Assembly (NCBI GenBank): GCA_051745395.1
Contig: JBNJEA010000163.1
Location: forward strand, 1-6,269
Length of the DNA stretch: 6,269 bases
Direction: 5' to 3'
Origin: JBNJEA01 sp051745395
GTDB taxonomy: Bacteria; Desulfobacterota; Desulfobacteria; Desulfobacterales; Desulfosalsimonadaceae
The notes beneath the pieces were generated by a model that saw only the letters and a program-made list of their open reading frames with translations, was not told where the DNA came from and ran no database searches. Within the stretch, counting starts at the first letter, position 1, and each line of letters starts with the position of its first letter. A program made the translations under genes and the position numbers. Shown here piece by piece: positions 5,822-6,269 of this stretch.

Positions 5822-6087
5822 CCTGGTTATCCGGAAAAACAGTTATTTGTTCATTGCAAGAAATAAGGGTTTCGGGAAGGTCTGTGGATACCCCAAAAAG
5901 GGCGTCGCCTCGTCTGTCATGCCTGCGGAGGCAGGCATCCAGTTTTCCTGACGTACAGAAAACCCCTGGATGCCTGCCTCCGCAGGCATGACGACCGGGA
6001 CGATTTGCTTTTTTTGTTTGGTTTGGGTCTCACGGATGCCCGAATTCATTTCGCAATATCATAACTGGAATATTCCGGATAAGCGGC
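5822..6087. mobile_element. MITE-like element, copy B (intact)
   Basis: Non-coding element with terminal inverted repeats. TTATCCGGAA at 5827-5836 and its exact complement TTCCGGATAA at 6073-6082 are followed inward by a looser match (ACAGTTAT against ATAACTGG). The centre is a perfect 27-base inverted repeat. Outside the core it carries a strand-specific stretch (5993-6040, with GCTTTTTTTGTTTGGTTTGGG) shared with copy A in reverse. An 8-base direct repeat, AAACAGTA, lies five bases outside each terminal repeat (5814-5821 and 6088-6095), which suggests a target duplication and true ends at 5822 and 6087. No transposase gene is present. The arm sequence resembles the ATGCC/GGCAT-type palindromes dispersed in many bacterial genomes, and REPIN or Neisseria dRS3-type repeats have comparable architecture. 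I cannot name its family. Confidence 0.8.
5916..5992. repeat. Perfect 27-bp inverted repeat, core of copy B
   Basis: Arms at 5916-5942 and 5966-5992 are exact reverse complements around a 23-base spacer. Each arm also folds alone into ATGCCTGC-GGAG-GCAGGCAT, an eight-pair stem. As DNA it could extrude a cruciform; as RNA it could form one long hairpin or two short ones. The spacer has TTTTC/GAAAA ends that extend the pairing. Confidence 0.9.
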
Positions 6088-6095
6088 AAACAGTA
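6088..6095. repeat. Possible target-site duplication, right copy
   Basis: AAACAGTA, the partner of 5814-5821 on the other side of copy B. Confidence 0.45.
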
Positions 6096-6145
6096 TTTTG
6101 TACCTGTACCGCATCCCGCCGCACACCCACCCTGCCCCCATATGC

Positions 6146-6250
6146 CCTTCCGCCTTCCGCCTTCCGCCTTCCGCCTTCCGCCTTCCGCCTTCCACCTTCC
6201 ACCTTCCACCTTCCACCTTCCACCTTCCGCCTTCCACCTTCAGCCTTATA
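6146..6250. repeat. Heptamer tandem repeat CCTTCCG/CCTTCCA
   Basis: Thirteen uninterrupted 7-base units run from 6146 to 6236: six ending in G, five in A, then one G and one A. Two decayed units follow (CCTTCAG, CCTTATA), and the unit-like sequence fades toward the window end. The plus strand is pyrimidine-only apart from the variable seventh base. Because the unit is seven bases, any change in unit number would shift a reading frame, but no gene spans it. It is probably a hypervariable minisatellite. Confidence 0.9.
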
Positions 6251-6269
6251 CCCTATACCTCAAACCTCA

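Larger units (their letters stand above)
5689..6269. other. Gene-free region upstream of yajC
   Basis: This stretch contains the yajC promoter, repeat element copy B and a heptamer tandem repeat. I see no gene in it. The tgt gene that often precedes yajC is not present here. Open frames at 5843-6049 and 6046-6237 are translations of repeats. Confidence 0.65.

Noticed and set aside
5057..5992. CRISPR array, suggested by the recurring ATGCCTGC palindromes.
   Set aside because: There are only two element copies in opposite orientation, with no regular spacers and no cas genes.
5843..6049. 68-residue minus-strand open frame through copy B, with a similar plus-strand frame at 5006-5215 in copy A (shared MPAxAGIQGFSVR).
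   Set aside because: It is the translation of the repeat element. Differences between copies in the shared frame are mostly amino-acid changing, copy A loses the frame at its insert, and I see no ribosome site.
6046..6237. Open frame encoding repeated GGRWKVE-type units.
   Set aside because: It is a translation of the 7-bp tandem repeat with no family features.

Overview
The window looks like chromosomal DNA of a Gram-negative bacterium. I place it tentatively in the Desulfobacterota (former delta-proteobacteria). The reasons are the yajC-secD-secF-dprA-topA order, the SecD and YajC sequence flavour, and the mix of GC-rich genes with small dispersed palindromic elements. That placement is inference. 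All genes I can support lie on the minus strand, so transcription runs from high to low coordinates.

In transcription order the layout is as follows. Positions 6269-5677 hold no gene: a 7-bp tandem repeat tract (6146-6250), a small inverted-repeat element (copy B, about 5822-6087) and a good sigma70-type promoter (5747-5775). Then comes yajC (5676-5323), followed by a terminator-like double hairpin (5310-5256) and a second, inverted copy of the same element (copy A, 4969-5244). After these come secD (4863-3295), secF (3282-2215), a two-gene toxin-antitoxin-like pair with a PIN-domain toxin (2151-1490), dprA (1466-345) and the first 114 codons of topA (342-1, running off the window).

YajC, SecD and SecF form the accessory complex of the Sec translocon that supports export across the inner membrane. 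DprA loads RecA onto incoming single-stranded DNA during transformation, and TopA relaxes negative supercoils. secD/secF, toxin/dprA and dprA/topA are tightly packed and probably cotranscribed. yajC is cut off from secD by a hairpin terminator and an inserted repeat element.

The points most worth a second look are: two inverted copies of a roughly 260-bp MITE-like element bracketing yajC and its promoter, one with a perfect 27-bp internal palindrome and a possible 8-bp target duplication; a SecF with about 45 extra residues that look like an additional transmembrane hairpin; an AT-richer PIN toxin-antitoxin pair lodged between secF and dprA; and non-ATG starts for three genes. I see no unmistakably new multi-gene system.
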